Shown here piece after piece: positions 52,711-61,656 of a stretch of DNA of 64,000 nt. Each line of letters starts with the position of its first letter. Position 1 is the first letter of the stretch. Location of the stretch: contig NZ_CABVPN010000030.1 in NCBI RefSeq assembly GCF_902499115.1, forward strand, positions 37,866 to 101,865. The letters run 5' to 3'. This DNA comes from Burkholderia diffusa. GTDB lineage: Bacteria > Pseudomonadota > Gammaproteobacteria > Burkholderiales > Burkholderiaceae. A program made the translations under genes and the position numbers. Under the pieces are notes generated by a model. The model worked only from the letters and a program-made list of their open reading frames with translations. It made no database searches and was not told where the DNA came from.

Positions 52711-54693
52711 TCAGCTGAACAGGCCCAGCACGGTCTGGAACAGCGACGACGCCGTCTGGATCACTTTCGCGTTCGCCTGGTAGAGCTGCTGGTACTGCAT
52801 CAGGTTCGCGGCTTCCTCGTTCTGGTTCACGCCCGACACCGACTGCTGCGCGGACGTGATCTGGCCGACCAGCGCCGTCTGTGCCGTGCTCGACGACTTG
52901 AGCTGGCTCGCGGCGTTGCCGATGTTGTTCACGTAGTTCGCATAGGCCCCGGTGAGCGTCGTCGTGCCGCCGCCGAGCGTCTTCGCGTTGACGAGCTTCG
53001 ACAGCGCGAGCGCGTTGCTGCCGTCGCTCGTGCCGCCCGCGTACGGTCCGATCGTGAACGAATCGCCGTCCGACGGCGTGCCCGACAGCGTGACGGTCAC
53101 GCCGTTCATCGCCCCGGCGGCCGTCCCGGACATCGTCATCACCGCACCGGTCGACGGGTCGTACGGCACGGAGTCGGTCGGCGTGTTGATCGTCACCGAA
53201 GTCGGCGGCGTGCCCGGGATCGTCACCGTGGTTCCGACCGGGAAGCCCGACAGCGACTGCGTCGCCGCATCGTAGGTCAGCTTGGTCGACGGCACCTGGT
53301 AGCCGGCGCTCACCCCGCTCAGCGCGATCTTGGCGGTGCCGATGTTGGTGCTCGACGGCGACGTGATGGCCGGCGACGCGGCCGCGATCGCCGAGCCGCT
53401 CGTCGTCGCGAGGCCGAAGCCCGACAGCGCGCCGCGCGTCGGAAGCACGGTGAACTGGTCGCCGGCATTCATCGCGCCGGACGAGAACGAGAAGTTCAGC
53501 CCGCCGAGCGAAAGCGGCATCGGCCCGGCCTTCTGGTCGACCACCGTGCCGCTCGCGCGGTCGGTCAGCGTGTAGTTCGTGCCGTCGTACGACAGCGTGT
53601 AGTCGCTCGTCGTCGGCTGCGACGCGTTGGCGAACGAGACGGAAAGAGACGCGTTGCCGGTATTGCCCTGATTCGAATAGACGTCCGGGGCCGCCACCGT
53701 GAACAGGTTGCCGCCCGGCTTGCCCGACAGATCGATGCCGAGCGCGTTCTGCCCGTTGACCTGCGCGGCGAAACTGGCCGCGACCGCGCCGAGTTGCGCC
53801 TGCGCGGGGTCGAGCGTCTGGCTGCGGAACGCGAGCAGGCCACCGAGCGTGCCGCCCGACAGCGACGCATCCGGCAGCGCCTGGTTCGGGCCTGGCGGAT
53901 TCGCGCCGGCGATCCCCTGCGACACGACGGTCAGCTCGCTCGGATCCGACGGCGACGTGACGGTCGCGAGCTGATAGCTCTTGTCGGCGAGAACGAGCGG
54001 CTGGCCGCCCGCGAGGAACACGCTGTAGCCGCTGTCGTTGCGCACCACCTGCACGCCTGCGAGGCTCGACAGGTTCGACACCGCGAGGTCGCGCTGGTCC
54101 ATCAGCTGGTTCGGCGGCTGCCCCTGGCTGCTCGCCGCCGAGATTTGCTGGTTCAGATTCGCGATCTGCGCGGTGTACGTGTTGATCTGCGACACCGTGC
54201 TGGTGAGCTGCGTATTCACGCTCTGGCGCAGCGCGTCGTACTGCTGGCCGGCCGCATTGAGCTGATTCGCGAGGATCTGCGCGTTGCTGATCGCGGTCTG
54301 CCGCACCGACGGATCGGCGGCGCTGTTCGCCACGTTCTGCAAGCCGGTGAAATAGCCGGTGATCGCCGTCGAGATCCCGGCCGTCGGGCTGCCGACGTAG
54401 TTGTTCAGCTGCGCGACGAGCGAATACCACGTCGACAGCGCGCCGCCCTGCGACTGCGCGCTGTTCAGCTGGTCGCTCAGGTACTGGCTGTACTGCCGCT
54501 GCACCGTGACGGTGTTCACGCCCTGCGGCATGTAGCCGCTCGACGTGTACTGGCCGCTCGCCTCGGCATAGACCGGGCGTTCGACCGAATAGCCGGGCGT
54601 CGCGGCGTTGCTGATGTTCTGACCGGTCGTCGTGAGGCCCCAGAGCGCGGCATTGAGGCCGCTGACACCGAGGTTCATGAGTGTGTTGGACAT
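52711..54693 (-). CDS. flgK: Flagellar hook-associated protein FlgK (HAP1)
   Basis: 660 residues, somewhat longer than enterobacterial FlgK. N-terminal NLGVSGLNAALWGLTTTGQNI, split near residues 7-27, plus the NAATPGYSVERP motif and the C-terminal EEAANLMQYQQLYQANAKV helix, form the rod/hook-type D0 domain. The central region (about 330-560) is Ser/Thr-rich beta sequence (LSGVSAGYQVPST, ATQSLSGFPVGT). Sits between hook and filament. Preceded by a close match to a sigma-28 promoter. flgL follows. Confidence 0.96.
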   Translation of the reverse strand: MSNTLMNLGVSGLNAALWGLTTTGQNISNAATPGYSVERPVYAEASGQYTSSGYMPQGVNTVTVQRQYSQYLSDQLNSAQSQGGALSTWYSLVAQLNNYVGSPTAGISTAITGYFTGLQNVANSAADPSVRQTAISNAQILANQLNAAGQQYDALRQSVNTQLTSTVSQINTYTAQIANLNQQISAASSQGQPPNQLMDQRDLAVSNLSSLAGVQVVRNDSGYSVFLAGGQPLVLADKSYQLATVTSPSDPSELTVVSQGIAGANPPGPNQALPDASLSGGTLGGLLAFRSQTLDPAQAQLGAVAASFAAQVNGQNALGIDLSGKPGGNLFTVAAPDVYSNQGNTGNASLSVSFANASQPTTSDYTLSYDGTNYTLTDRASGTVVDQKAGPMPLSLGGLNFSFSSGAMNAGDQFTVLPTRGALSGFGLATTSGSAIAAASPAITSPSSTNIGTAKIALSGVSAGYQVPSTKLTYDAATQSLSGFPVGTTVTIPGTPPTSVTINTPTDSVPYDPSTGAVMTMSGTAAGAMNGVTVTLSGTPSDGDSFTIGPYAGGTSDGSNALALSKLVNAKTLGGGTTTLTGAYANYVNNIGNAASQLKSSSTAQTALVGQITSAQQSVSGVNQNEEAANLMQYQQLYQANAKVIQTASSLFQTVLGLFS

Positions 54694-54748
54694 GCGCGAT
54701 CCTGATGAGCCGGCCGCGCTGCGGCCGCCGGGTTGCGTAACTCCCGGT

Positions 54749-54775
54749 ATAACGGCCGCGGATCGGAAAAATTGA
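54749..54775 (-). promoter_or_regulatory. Sigma-28 (FliA) promoter of flgKL
   Basis: Reading the minus strand: TCAA (54775-54772), a 15-base spacer, then GCCGTTAT (54756-54749). This matches the FliA consensus (TAAA/TCAA-N15-GCCGATAA) with the correct spacing. The -10 element is 55 bases before the flgK ATG. Confidence 0.85.
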
Positions 54776-54851
54776 GGGAAAAATGCGCATGCGACGCGCG
54801 CGTGCGCGTCGTCTGTCGAACGGCGCGGCGGACGCTGCCGGCACCGGTGCG

Positions 54852-54874
54852 AAAGCGGCCCCGGGCGGGGCCGC
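54852..54874 (-). terminator. Terminator after ycgR
   Basis: GCGGCCCC / GGGGCCGC, an 8-bp perfect stem with loop GGGC, 15 bases after the ycgR stop and followed on the minus strand by U3. It separates ycgR from the flgKL promoter. Confidence 0.6.
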
Positions 54875-54888
54875 GAGACGGGAGTACG

Positions 54889-55644
54889 TCAGGCCCGCGC
54901 GAGCGAGCGGCGCTTCATCTCGAGCTGCGTGATCAGGCGCTGCAGCGTGTTCTCCGCGCTGCCCGGCAGCGACATGAAGCGAAAACCGAGCTGGAAGCGG
55001 CGCGAACCGTTCGGCATCTGGGTCGAACGCTGCGACACGAGCCGCAGGTCGAGCGACAGCGTGCCGTGGCCGGTCAGCTCGAGCTCGACGTCCGGCAGCA
55101 GCGTGCCGACCTCGAGCGCCTCGACACGCTCGTCGGCCGTGCGCAGGCCGACGCCGCCGAGCGACAGGTTATGCACCTCGAACACGAAGCTCTCGCCGTC
55201 CGGCAGCTTGCCGCGACACAGGAACGGATCGACGATCGGCGCATCGACACGGAAATACTCGCGGCGCTGGATGCACATCAGCACGTCGGGGAAATCGGCG
55301 ACGAATGCGGGCAGCCCCTCGTAGCGCGTCTCGCGCGGCGTGCTCGTGGTGAATTCCACGCGCACGCCTTCGGGCGCCGCCGCGAACGTGCAATGCGACG
55401 CGCCGAGGATGCCGGCGTTCTGCTCGGACAGCGCGCCCCAGTCGAACGTGAACGTGCGCGCGCCGACGTCGACCTCGAGCAGGCGCGTGACGAGCTGGCC
55501 GCCCGGGTACTGGACGGTCAGGAAGTCGCCTCGGTTCACGAGGTTGCGCAACTGCACGCCGATCTCCAGCGGATTGCGGCGGGCGTAGTCAGGCCCGGAA
55601 TGGCCCGCATCCAGGCTCGGATCGGTCGACGTTTCGATATTCAT
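54889..55644 (-). CDS. ycgR: Flagellar brake protein YcgR (PilZ domain)
   Basis: 251 residues. An N-terminal YcgR domain (about 24-120) is followed by a PilZ domain whose two c-di-GMP motifs are intact: RxxxR as Arg128-x3-Arg132, and Asn159-x-Ser161-x2-Gly164 (HNLSLGGVGL). On binding c-di-GMP, YcgR slows or biases the motor. It lies between flgJ and flgK on the same strand with its own sigma-28-like promoter (55735-55761) and a hairpin in its leader. The EAL-CBS-GGDEF protein at 10129 may share the same second messenger. Confidence 0.93.
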   Translation of the reverse strand: MNIETSTDPSLDAGHSGPDYARRNPLEIGVQLRNLVNRGDFLTVQYPGGQLVTRLLEVDVGARTFTFDWGALSEQNAGILGASHCTFAAAPEGVRVEFTTSTPRETRYEGLPAFVADFPDVLMCIQRREYFRVDAPIVDPFLCRGKLPDGESFVFEVHNLSLGGVGLRTADERVEALEVGTLLPDVELELTGHGTLSLDLRLVSQRSTQMPNGSRRFQLGFRFMSLPGSAENTLQRLITQLEMKRRSLARA

Positions 55645-55690
55645 GGCTAGCCGGTTTTCTTTTCATGGGCGCCCGGGCAACCGGTGCGCA

Positions 55691-55719
55691 GTAAAACCGG
55701 GCCAGAACATGGCCCGGTT
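55691..55719 (-). terminator. Hairpin with U4 in the ycgR leader, after flgJ
   Basis: AACCGGGCCA / TGGCCCGGTT, a 10-bp perfect stem with a 5-base loop, followed on the minus strand by TTTTAC. It can end the flgB-flgJ transcript, but it lies downstream of the putative ycgR promoter, so it may also act as an attenuator for ycgR. Confidence 0.75.
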
Positions 55720-55734
55720 GCAGGTCTCACACAC

Positions 55735-55761
55735 TTAGCGGCAGTGCTCACCGAAAGTTTA
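55735..55761 (-). promoter_or_regulatory. Sigma-28 (FliA)-like promoter of ycgR
   Basis: Reading the minus strand: TAAA (55761-55758), a 15-base spacer, then GCCGCTAA (55742-55735). One mismatch to GCCGATAA, spacing exact. It lies in the 236-base gap between flgJ and ycgR, about 90 bases before the ycgR ATG. Confidence 0.8.
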
Positions 55762-55880
55762 GATCGAAATGCCGGTTTTTTTCGCGCAAACGTTGAAACC
55801 GCGCGCGGCAGGGTGCCGGACGCGGTCCGTAAGACTGCAAGAAACGGGCGGCAGGCGGGGCCGTTCCGGCCCCTGCCCCG

Positions 55881-56879
55881 TCAGCCGATCTGCTGCATGA
55901 TCGAGATCAGCTTCTTCGCGTAGTTCGGGTCGGTCGCGTAGCCGGCCTTCTGCATCCCGTGCGCGAAGCCCTCGACGCTGCGGCTCGCGCTCAGCACGCC
56001 CGCGTAGCGCGGGTTGTTCTTCAGCAGGTTGGCATAATCGGTCATCGCGTGCTCGTACGAATCGTACGCGCGGAACTTCGCGACGACGCGGCGCGGCGTG
56101 CCGTTCACGTATTCGGTCGTCAGCGCCGACACCGTGCGGCCCGTCCAGCCCTTGTTCGCCTTGATGCCGAACACGTTGTAGCTCGTCGAGCCGTCGCTCG
56201 CGCGGATCTCGCGCTTGCCCCAGCCCGATTCGAGCGCGGCCTGGCCGACGATGAAGCGCGCCGGGATGCCGGTGGTCGCGCTCGCCGCCTGGGCCGGGCC
56301 GGCGAGCCGGTCGACGAACGCGTCGGCGTCCTGCGCGCCGCTCGCGCCCTTCAGCGGCGGCGTCAGCGCGCTGCCGGCCGTGTAGCCGCGCGCGCCGGCG
56401 AGCCCGCCGTTGTTCGCCGCGTTCGCGTAGGCCCTCGCCATCGCGTTCATCGCAGCCAGGCTGCCTTCGTTGCCCGACGTGCCCGAGCCGGCCGCACCCA
56501 GGCCGACCGCGCCGAGCCCGGCCGCGCCGGCGTCGGCCGCCGTGTCGCCGCCCGCGCCCTGCCCCGCGTTGCGCAGCAGCTGCTTCATCAGCGCGTCGGC
56601 CACGCCGATCCCGCGCTTCGACATCTGCTGCGCGAGTTGCTGGTCGAGCATCGACGTGTACATCTTCGACGTGTGCGAATCGAGCAGCCCGCCGTCGGGC
56701 GACGCGTCGCGCATGCTCTTGAGCATCATCTGCGTGAACATCGCGTCGAACTGGCCCGCGACCGCTTTCGCGCCGGCCTGCGGCGACTGCTTCGCCTGCG
56801 CGCGCAGCGCGTCGAAGCCCTGCACGTCGAGTGCGAAGCGCTGCGTCAGGTCATTCGCGTTCGGGAGGTTCGCTGCCAT
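55881..56879 (-). CDS. flgJ: Flagellar rod-cap/peptidoglycan hydrolase FlgJ
   Basis: 332 residues. The N-terminal rod-cap domain (about 1-105: FDAMFTQMMLKSMRDASPDGG, split around 44-64, then SKMYTSMLDQQLAQQMSKRG) is followed by an Ala/Gly-rich linker (about 106-180), then a glucosaminidase domain (about 190-330) with GQAALESGWGKREI and YNVFGIKANKGW. It digests peptidoglycan for the rod. It starts directly after the flgI stop with no gap. Last gene of the flgB-J series. Confidence 0.96.
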   Translation of the reverse strand: MAANLPNANDLTQRFALDVQGFDALRAQAKQSPQAGAKAVAGQFDAMFTQMMLKSMRDASPDGGLLDSHTSKMYTSMLDQQLAQQMSKRGIGVADALMKQLLRNAGQGAGGDTAADAGAAGLGAVGLGAAGSGTSGNEGSLAAMNAMARAYANAANNGGLAGARGYTAGSALTPPLKGASGAQDADAFVDRLAGPAQAASATTGIPARFIVGQAALESGWGKREIRASDGSTSYNVFGIKANKGWTGRTVSALTTEYVNGTPRRVVAKFRAYDSYEHAMTDYANLLKNNPRYAGVLSASRSVEGFAHGMQKAGYATDPNYAKKLISIMQQIG

Positions 56880-58073
56880 TTAGATGATCTCCAGATCGGC
56901 GCGCAACGCGCCGGCCGCCTTCATCGCCTGCAGGATCGACATCAGGTCCGCCGGCGTCGCGCCGAGCGTGTTCAGCGCCTTCACGACGTCGGCGAGGTTC
57001 GCGCCGGCCGTCACCATCTTCAGCGCGCCGTTGTCCTGCTTCAGCTGGATCTGCGATTGCTGCGCGACCACCGTCTGCCCGTTCGAGAACGGCCCCGGCT
57101 GCGACACCACGGGCTGCGTGTTGACGACCACCGACAGGTTGCCGTGCGCGACCGCGCAGCTTTGCAGCGTGACCATCTGGTTCATCACGATCGAGCCGGT
57201 GCGCGCGTTCAGGATCACCTTCGCGGCGGCCTTGTCCGGGCTCACGTCGAGGTTCTGCAGGCGCGCCATGAACGCGACCTGCTGCGCGGAATCCGCCGGC
57301 GCGGCGAGCTGGATCGTGCGGCCGTCGAGCGCCGTCGCGGTGCCCGGGCCGAAGCTCGAATTGACCGCGGACACGATCCGCTGCGCGGTGCCGTAGTCCA
57401 TGTCGTTCAGTTGCAGTTGCAGCACGCCGTTCATCTGCGCGATCGCGTTCGGCACCGAGCGCTCGACGATCGCGCCGCCGACGATCCGGCCGGCCGCGAG
57501 CTGGTTCACCTGCACGCGGCTGCCGTTCGCGCTCGCCCCCGCGCCGCCGACCGCCATGTTGCCCTGCGCGAGCGCGTACACCTGGCCGTCCGCGCCCTTC
57601 AGCGGCGTGAGCAGCAGCGTGCCGCCGCGCAGGCTCTTGGCGTTGCCGAGCGACGAGACCGTCACGTCGAGCGCCTCGCCCGGCCGCGCGAACGGCGGCA
57701 GTGTCGCGGTCACCATCACGGCCGCGACGTTCTTCAGCTGCATGTTGTTCAGCGACGACGTGCCGCCGTTCGCCGAGCCGTTGTTGATCGAGATGCCGAG
57801 GTTCGCGAGCATGTTCGCGAGCGTCTGCGTGGTGAACGGCGTCTGCATCGTCTGGTCGCCCGTGCCGTCGAGGCCGACGACGAGGCCATAGCCGATCAGC
57901 GGGTTGTCGCGCACGCCCTGGATCTGCGCGAGGTCCTTCAGGCGCTCCGCGTGCGCGGGGGCCGCGCCGAGCGCGCATGCCGCCAGCAAGAACGCGGCGG
58001 CGAGCCGCGCGACGGCAGGCACGCGCGACACACGGGACGACAGGCGATGGAAAAGAGGCTGCTGCATCGTCAT
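56880..58073 (-). CDS. flgI: Flagellar P-ring protein FlgI
   Basis: 397 residues. Signal peptide cleaved after AHA at about residue 42, then ERLKDLAQIQGVRDNPLIGYGLVVGL, which opens the P-ring family, and the C-terminal ADLMSILQAMKAAGALRADLEII end. Exported by Sec and assembled around the rod in the periplasm. The ATG at 58073 overlaps the flgH stop (TGATG); a second ATG two codons on is possible. The signal peptide is long and Ala-rich. Confidence 0.96.
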   Translation of the reverse strand: MTMQQPLFHRLSSRVSRVPAVARLAAAFLLAACALGAAPAHAERLKDLAQIQGVRDNPLIGYGLVVGLDGTGDQTMQTPFTTQTLANMLANLGISINNGSANGGTSSLNNMQLKNVAAVMVTATLPPFARPGEALDVTVSSLGNAKSLRGGTLLLTPLKGADGQVYALAQGNMAVGGAGASANGSRVQVNQLAAGRIVGGAIVERSVPNAIAQMNGVLQLQLNDMDYGTAQRIVSAVNSSFGPGTATALDGRTIQLAAPADSAQQVAFMARLQNLDVSPDKAAAKVILNARTGSIVMNQMVTLQSCAVAHGNLSVVVNTQPVVSQPGPFSNGQTVVAQQSQIQLKQDNGALKMVTAGANLADVVKALNTLGATPADLMSILQAMKAAGALRADLEII

Positions 58074-58762
58074 CACCACGGTGCGATGTTGAGGAAGAAG
58101 CGCTGCAGCCAGCCCATCGTCTCGGCTTCGTTGATGTAGCCCTTCGCCGAGTATTCGATCCGCGCGTCGGCCACCTGCGTCGAGTAGACCGAGTTCGCGC
58201 CCGAGATCGTGTTCGGGTTGACGACCCCGGAGAAGCGCACGAACTCGTTGCCCTGGTTGATCAGCATCTGCTTCTCGCCGCTCACGACGAGATTGCCGTT
58301 CGGCAGCACGTTGGTGACGGTCACGGTGATCGTGCCGTTGAACGTGTTCGCCGCGCTGGCGCCGCCCGTCGCCGCGAACTTGTTGCTGCCGGCCGCGGAG
58401 AGGTTCGCCTTCGCGAACAGCCCGCCGAGGAAGCCGGCCGTCGGCACGTTGAAGTCGGTGTTGCCTTGCCGGTTGGTATTCGCGCCCGACGACTTGGTCG
58501 CGTTGATGTTTTCCGCGATCACGATCGTCAGGATGTCGCCGATGTTGCGCGGCCGCTGATCCTCGAACAGCGGCCGGCCCGCGTAGCCCGGGTTGTAGAT
58601 CGAGCCGGGCGCCTGCATCGACATCGGCATCGGCGGCTGCGCCGTCATCGGCTGCTGGATGATCGGGTCGCGCGGAATCTGCGCGCAGCCGGCGAGCGCG
58701 GCCACCGCGACCGCGCACGCGGCGCGGACGGGGGCTGACGGGAGGAGGCGAACCTGCTTCAT
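58073..58762 (-). CDS. flgH: Flagellar L-ring lipoprotein FlgH
   Basis: 229 residues. Lipobox LAGC at about residues 23-26 (Cys26), then a Pro/Met-rich stretch, RPLFEDQRPRNIGDILTIVIAENINA, split around 65-90, and a C-terminal EAETMGWLQRFFLNIAPW end, all typical of FlgH. It builds the outer-membrane bushing with FlgI. It comes 22 bases after the flgG stop, and its stop overlaps flgI. Confidence 0.96.
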   Translation of the reverse strand: MKQVRLLPSAPVRAACAVAVAALAGCAQIPRDPIIQQPMTAQPPMPMSMQAPGSIYNPGYAGRPLFEDQRPRNIGDILTIVIAENINATKSSGANTNRQGNTDFNVPTAGFLGGLFAKANLSAAGSNKFAATGGASAANTFNGTITVTVTNVLPNGNLVVSGEKQMLINQGNEFVRFSGVVNPNTISGANSVYSTQVADARIEYSAKGYINEAETMGWLQRFFLNIAPW

Positions 58763-58783
58763 GGCGACGACGGGACTTTCCGG

Positions 58784-59572
58784 TTAGCTCTTCATCTGCG
58801 TGACGGTCTGCAGCATCTGGTCGGACGTCGTCACGGCCTTGCTGTTGATCTCGTATGCACGCTGCGTCTGAATCATGTTGACGAGTTCCTGCACGACGTT
58901 CACGTTCGACGCCTCGACATAGCCCTGGTTGAGCACGCCGGCGCCGTTCAGGCCCGGCTGCGACACGTTCGGCGCACCCGACGACGTGGTCTCGGCGAAC
59001 AGGTTCTCGCCCTTCGCCTCGAGGCCGGCCGGGTTGATGAAGGTCGCGATCTGCAGCGAGCCGATCTGCACCGCGTTGCTCGAGCCCGGCTGCGTGACCG
59101 ATACGACGCCGTCCTTGCCGATCGTCAGCGACTGCGCGTTCTGCGGCACGGTGATCGCCGGCAGGATCTGGTAGCCGCTCGACGTGACGAGCTGGCCTTG
59201 CGCGTTGGTCTGGAACGAGCCGTCGCGCGTGTACGCGTTCGTGCCGTCCGGCATCAGCACCTGGAAGAAGCCCGCGCCGTTGATCGCGACGTCCTTCGAG
59301 TTGCCGGTCTGCGTGAGGCCGCCCTGCGTGTACAGGCGCTCGGTCGCGACCTGCTGCACGCCGGTGCCGAGCTGCAGGCCCGACGGCAGTTCGGTTTGCT
59401 GCGTCGAGTTCGCGCCCGGCTGGCGGATGGTCTGGTACAGCAGATCCTCGAACACCGCGCGCGACGCCTTGAAGCCGTTCGTGCTGGTGTTCGCGAGGTT
59501 GTTCGAGATCACGTCCATCTGCGCCTGCTGCGCATTCATGCCGGTGGCGGCGATGTAGAGCGATCGGTTCAT
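58784..59572 (-). CDS. flgG: Flagellar distal rod protein FlgG
   Basis: 262 residues, normal length. N-terminal RSLYIAATGMNAQQAQMD, NLANTSTNGFKASRAVFEDL, and a C-terminal EASNVNVVQELVNMIQTQRAYEINSK, the conserved rod/hook helices. Polymerises to the distal rod. It lies 35 bases after the flgF stop. Confidence 0.97.
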   Translation of the reverse strand: MNRSLYIAATGMNAQQAQMDVISNNLANTSTNGFKASRAVFEDLLYQTIRQPGANSTQQTELPSGLQLGTGVQQVATERLYTQGGLTQTGNSKDVAINGAGFFQVLMPDGTNAYTRDGSFQTNAQGQLVTSSGYQILPAITVPQNAQSLTIGKDGVVSVTQPGSSNAVQIGSLQIATFINPAGLEAKGENLFAETTSSGAPNVSQPGLNGAGVLNQGYVEASNVNVVQELVNMIQTQRAYEINSKAVTTSDQMLQTVTQMKS

Positions 59573-59607
59573 GTTGAATCTTCTCCTGGTAGCGAGGGCC
59601 GTGCCGC

Positions 59608-60366
59608 TCAGCTGAAGTTGAGCAGCTGGTTCGCCGACTGCTCGTTCTGGTCGGCCGTCTGGATCAGCTTCGACTGCAGCTGGAACGCCCGTGCGTTGTC
59701 GATCATCGCGACCATCGCGGTCACCGGGTTCACGTTGCTGCCTTCGAGCGAATTCGGCGTGACGACCACGCCCGGGTCGGCGTCGGCCGGATTGCCGTCG
59801 GCGGTGCGGAACAGCCCGTCGTTGCCGCGCGTGAGCGTGGCAGGGTCGGGGTTCACGAGCTTCATCTGGTCGACGATCGCGACCGCCGTCGGCGGGTCGC
59901 CCGGCATCAGCGCGGACACCGTGCCGTCCTTGCCGATCGTCACTTCCGCGTTCGGCGGCACCGAGATCGGGCCGCCGTTGCCGATCACCGGCAGGTTGCT
60001 CGCGTTGACGAGCTGGCCGTTTTCGTCGACGTGCAGGTTGCCCGCACGCGTGTACGCCTCGCTGCCGTCGGCGGTCTGCACCGACAGCCAGCCGGCGCCC
60101 TGCACCGCGACATCGAGCGGGTTGCCGGTGCGCGTGATCGGGCCCGGTGCGTAATCCGCGCCGGGCGTCGACGCGAGCACGTAGGTGCGCGTCGTCGTCG
60201 GGTCGATGTTGCTGCCGTCGCCGAAATTCATCGGCACCGCGCGATACGTCGCGAGTTGCGCGCGAAAGCCCGTCGTCGACGCGTTCGCGAGGTTGTTCGC
60301 GACGATCGCCTGCTGGTCGAGCGACTGCGACGCGCCCGTCATCGCCGTGTAGATCAGTCGGTCCAT
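59608..60366 (-). CDS. flgF: Flagellar proximal rod protein FlgF
   Basis: 252 residues. DRLIYTAMTGASQSLDQQAIVANNL, split around 2-26, and the C-terminal EGSNVNPVTAMVAMIDNARAFQLQSK are rod-family signatures; the loop NASTTGFRAQ matches the conserved turn. Twenty bases separate it from flgE, so the transcript is continuous. Confidence 0.96.
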   Translation of the reverse strand: MDRLIYTAMTGASQSLDQQAIVANNLANASTTGFRAQLATYRAVPMNFGDGSNIDPTTTRTYVLASTPGADYAPGPITRTGNPLDVAVQGAGWLSVQTADGSEAYTRAGNLHVDENGQLVNASNLPVIGNGGPISVPPNAEVTIGKDGTVSALMPGDPPTAVAIVDQMKLVNPDPATLTRGNDGLFRTADGNPADADPGVVVTPNSLEGSNVNPVTAMVAMIDNARAFQLQSKLIQTADQNEQSANQLLNFS

Positions 60367-60386
60367 GGCTGCCGGTTATCCGCGCA

Positions 60387-61628
60387 TTACAGGTTGATGA
60401 GCGTCTGGTCGACGGTCTGCTGCGTCTTGATCGTCTGCGCGTTCGCCTGGTAGTTGCGCTGCGCGGTGATCAGGTTGACGAGCTGCGACGTCAGGTCGAC
60501 GTTCGAGTTCTCGAGCGCACTGCCCTGCAGCGCACCGTGGTTCGTGCTGCCCGGCGACGAAATCTGCGGCACGCCCGACGCGGACGATTCGGCGTACTGG
60601 TTGCCGCCGAGGTTGACGAGCCCGTTGGGGTTGTTGAAGTTCGCGAGCACGATCTGGCCGAGCACCGCCGTCTGGCCGTTCGAGTAGTTGCCGGTCAGCT
60701 TGCCGTCGGCGCCGATCGAGAAGGTCGTCAGCGTACCGCTCGCATAGCCATCCTGCGCGAGATTGTTCACACCGTCCTTGCCGCCGTACTGCGTGGTGCC
60801 GGTCAGGTCGAGCGTGAGCTGCTGCGGCGTCGCCGAGCCGTCGGTGTTCGGGACGGTGAACTGGAACTGGCCGAGCGATGCGGTCGGGGTGGCCGGCGTG
60901 CCCGTCGTCGTGCTCTGGATCGCGCCCGACGAGTTGAACGTCACCGTGCCGAGATCCGTCGTGGCGCCGCCCTGCGTGCCTGCGTAGGCTTCCCACGTGC
61001 CGGCCGCCGATTTCACGAAGTACATGTTGACCGCCTGCGAGCCACCGAGCGAGTCGTACACCTGGATTGACGTCGAGTAGTTGTACGTCGTGGTGTCGGT
61101 CGCGCTGAACGGCGTCTTGGCCGGCACCGTGTCCTGCGAGTTCAGGTTGAACTGGGCGGAGATCTTGGTCGTCGCGGTCGGCGCGATGTTGGTGGTCGGC
61201 GCCTGCAGCGGCACGGTCTGCGCGGTGTTGATCACGCCGCCCGTGTTGGCCGCGTAACCCATCAGGTTGCGGCCTTGCGAATCGACGATGAAGCCGTTCT
61301 TGTCGCGCTGGAACGTGCCGTCGCGCGAGTACGTCGTCACGCCGTTGTTCGACATCTGGAAGAAGCCGTTGCCGTTGATCGCGACGTCGAGCGACGAGTT
61401 CGTCGTGTTGATCGTGCCTTGGCCGAATTGCTGCTGCACCGATGCGAGCGTCGTACCGATCCCGATCTGCGTGTTGACCGACGTCGCGACCGAGTTCGCG
61501 TACATGTCGGAGAACTGCGCGGTGCTCGACTTGAAGCCGACCGTGTTCGCGTTCGCGATGTTGTTGCCGATCACGTCGAGCGCGTTCGATGCGCCGGCGA
61601 GGCCGCTCAGACCCTGTTGATAACCCAT
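60387..61628 (-). CDS. flgE: Flagellar hook protein FlgE
   Basis: 413 residues. The N-terminal MGYQQGLSGLAGASNALDVIGNNIANANTVGFKSS, cut here to its parts GLSGLAGASNALDVIGNN and ANTVGFKSS, and the C-terminal LENSNVDLTSQLVNLITAQRN are FlgE hallmarks. The middle is a Thr/Ser-rich beta domain. Forms the flexible hook. It lies 28 bases after flgD, and an upstream ribosome site (AACGGAGACCG) is clear. Confidence 0.96.
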   Translation of the reverse strand: MGYQQGLSGLAGASNALDVIGNNIANANTVGFKSSTAQFSDMYANSVATSVNTQIGIGTTLASVQQQFGQGTINTTNSSLDVAINGNGFFQMSNNGVTTYSRDGTFQRDKNGFIVDSQGRNLMGYAANTGGVINTAQTVPLQAPTTNIAPTATTKISAQFNLNSQDTVPAKTPFSATDTTTYNYSTSIQVYDSLGGSQAVNMYFVKSAAGTWEAYAGTQGGATTDLGTVTFNSSGAIQSTTTGTPATPTASLGQFQFTVPNTDGSATPQQLTLDLTGTTQYGGKDGVNNLAQDGYASGTLTTFSIGADGKLTGNYSNGQTAVLGQIVLANFNNPNGLVNLGGNQYAESSASGVPQISSPGSTNHGALQGSALENSNVDLTSQLVNLITAQRNYQANAQTIKTQQTVDQTLINL

Positions 61629-61656
61629 TTCGGTCTCCGTTTTCGAGAAAGCTGGA

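Noticed and set aside
51449..54844. A very long open frame (over 1100 codons) on the minus strand covering flgL and flgK
   Set aside because: Only its last 413 codons are real (flgL from 52687). The upstream part is an out-of-frame passage through flgK with Arg/Gly/Ala-rich nonsense, a product of GC-rich DNA having few stops.
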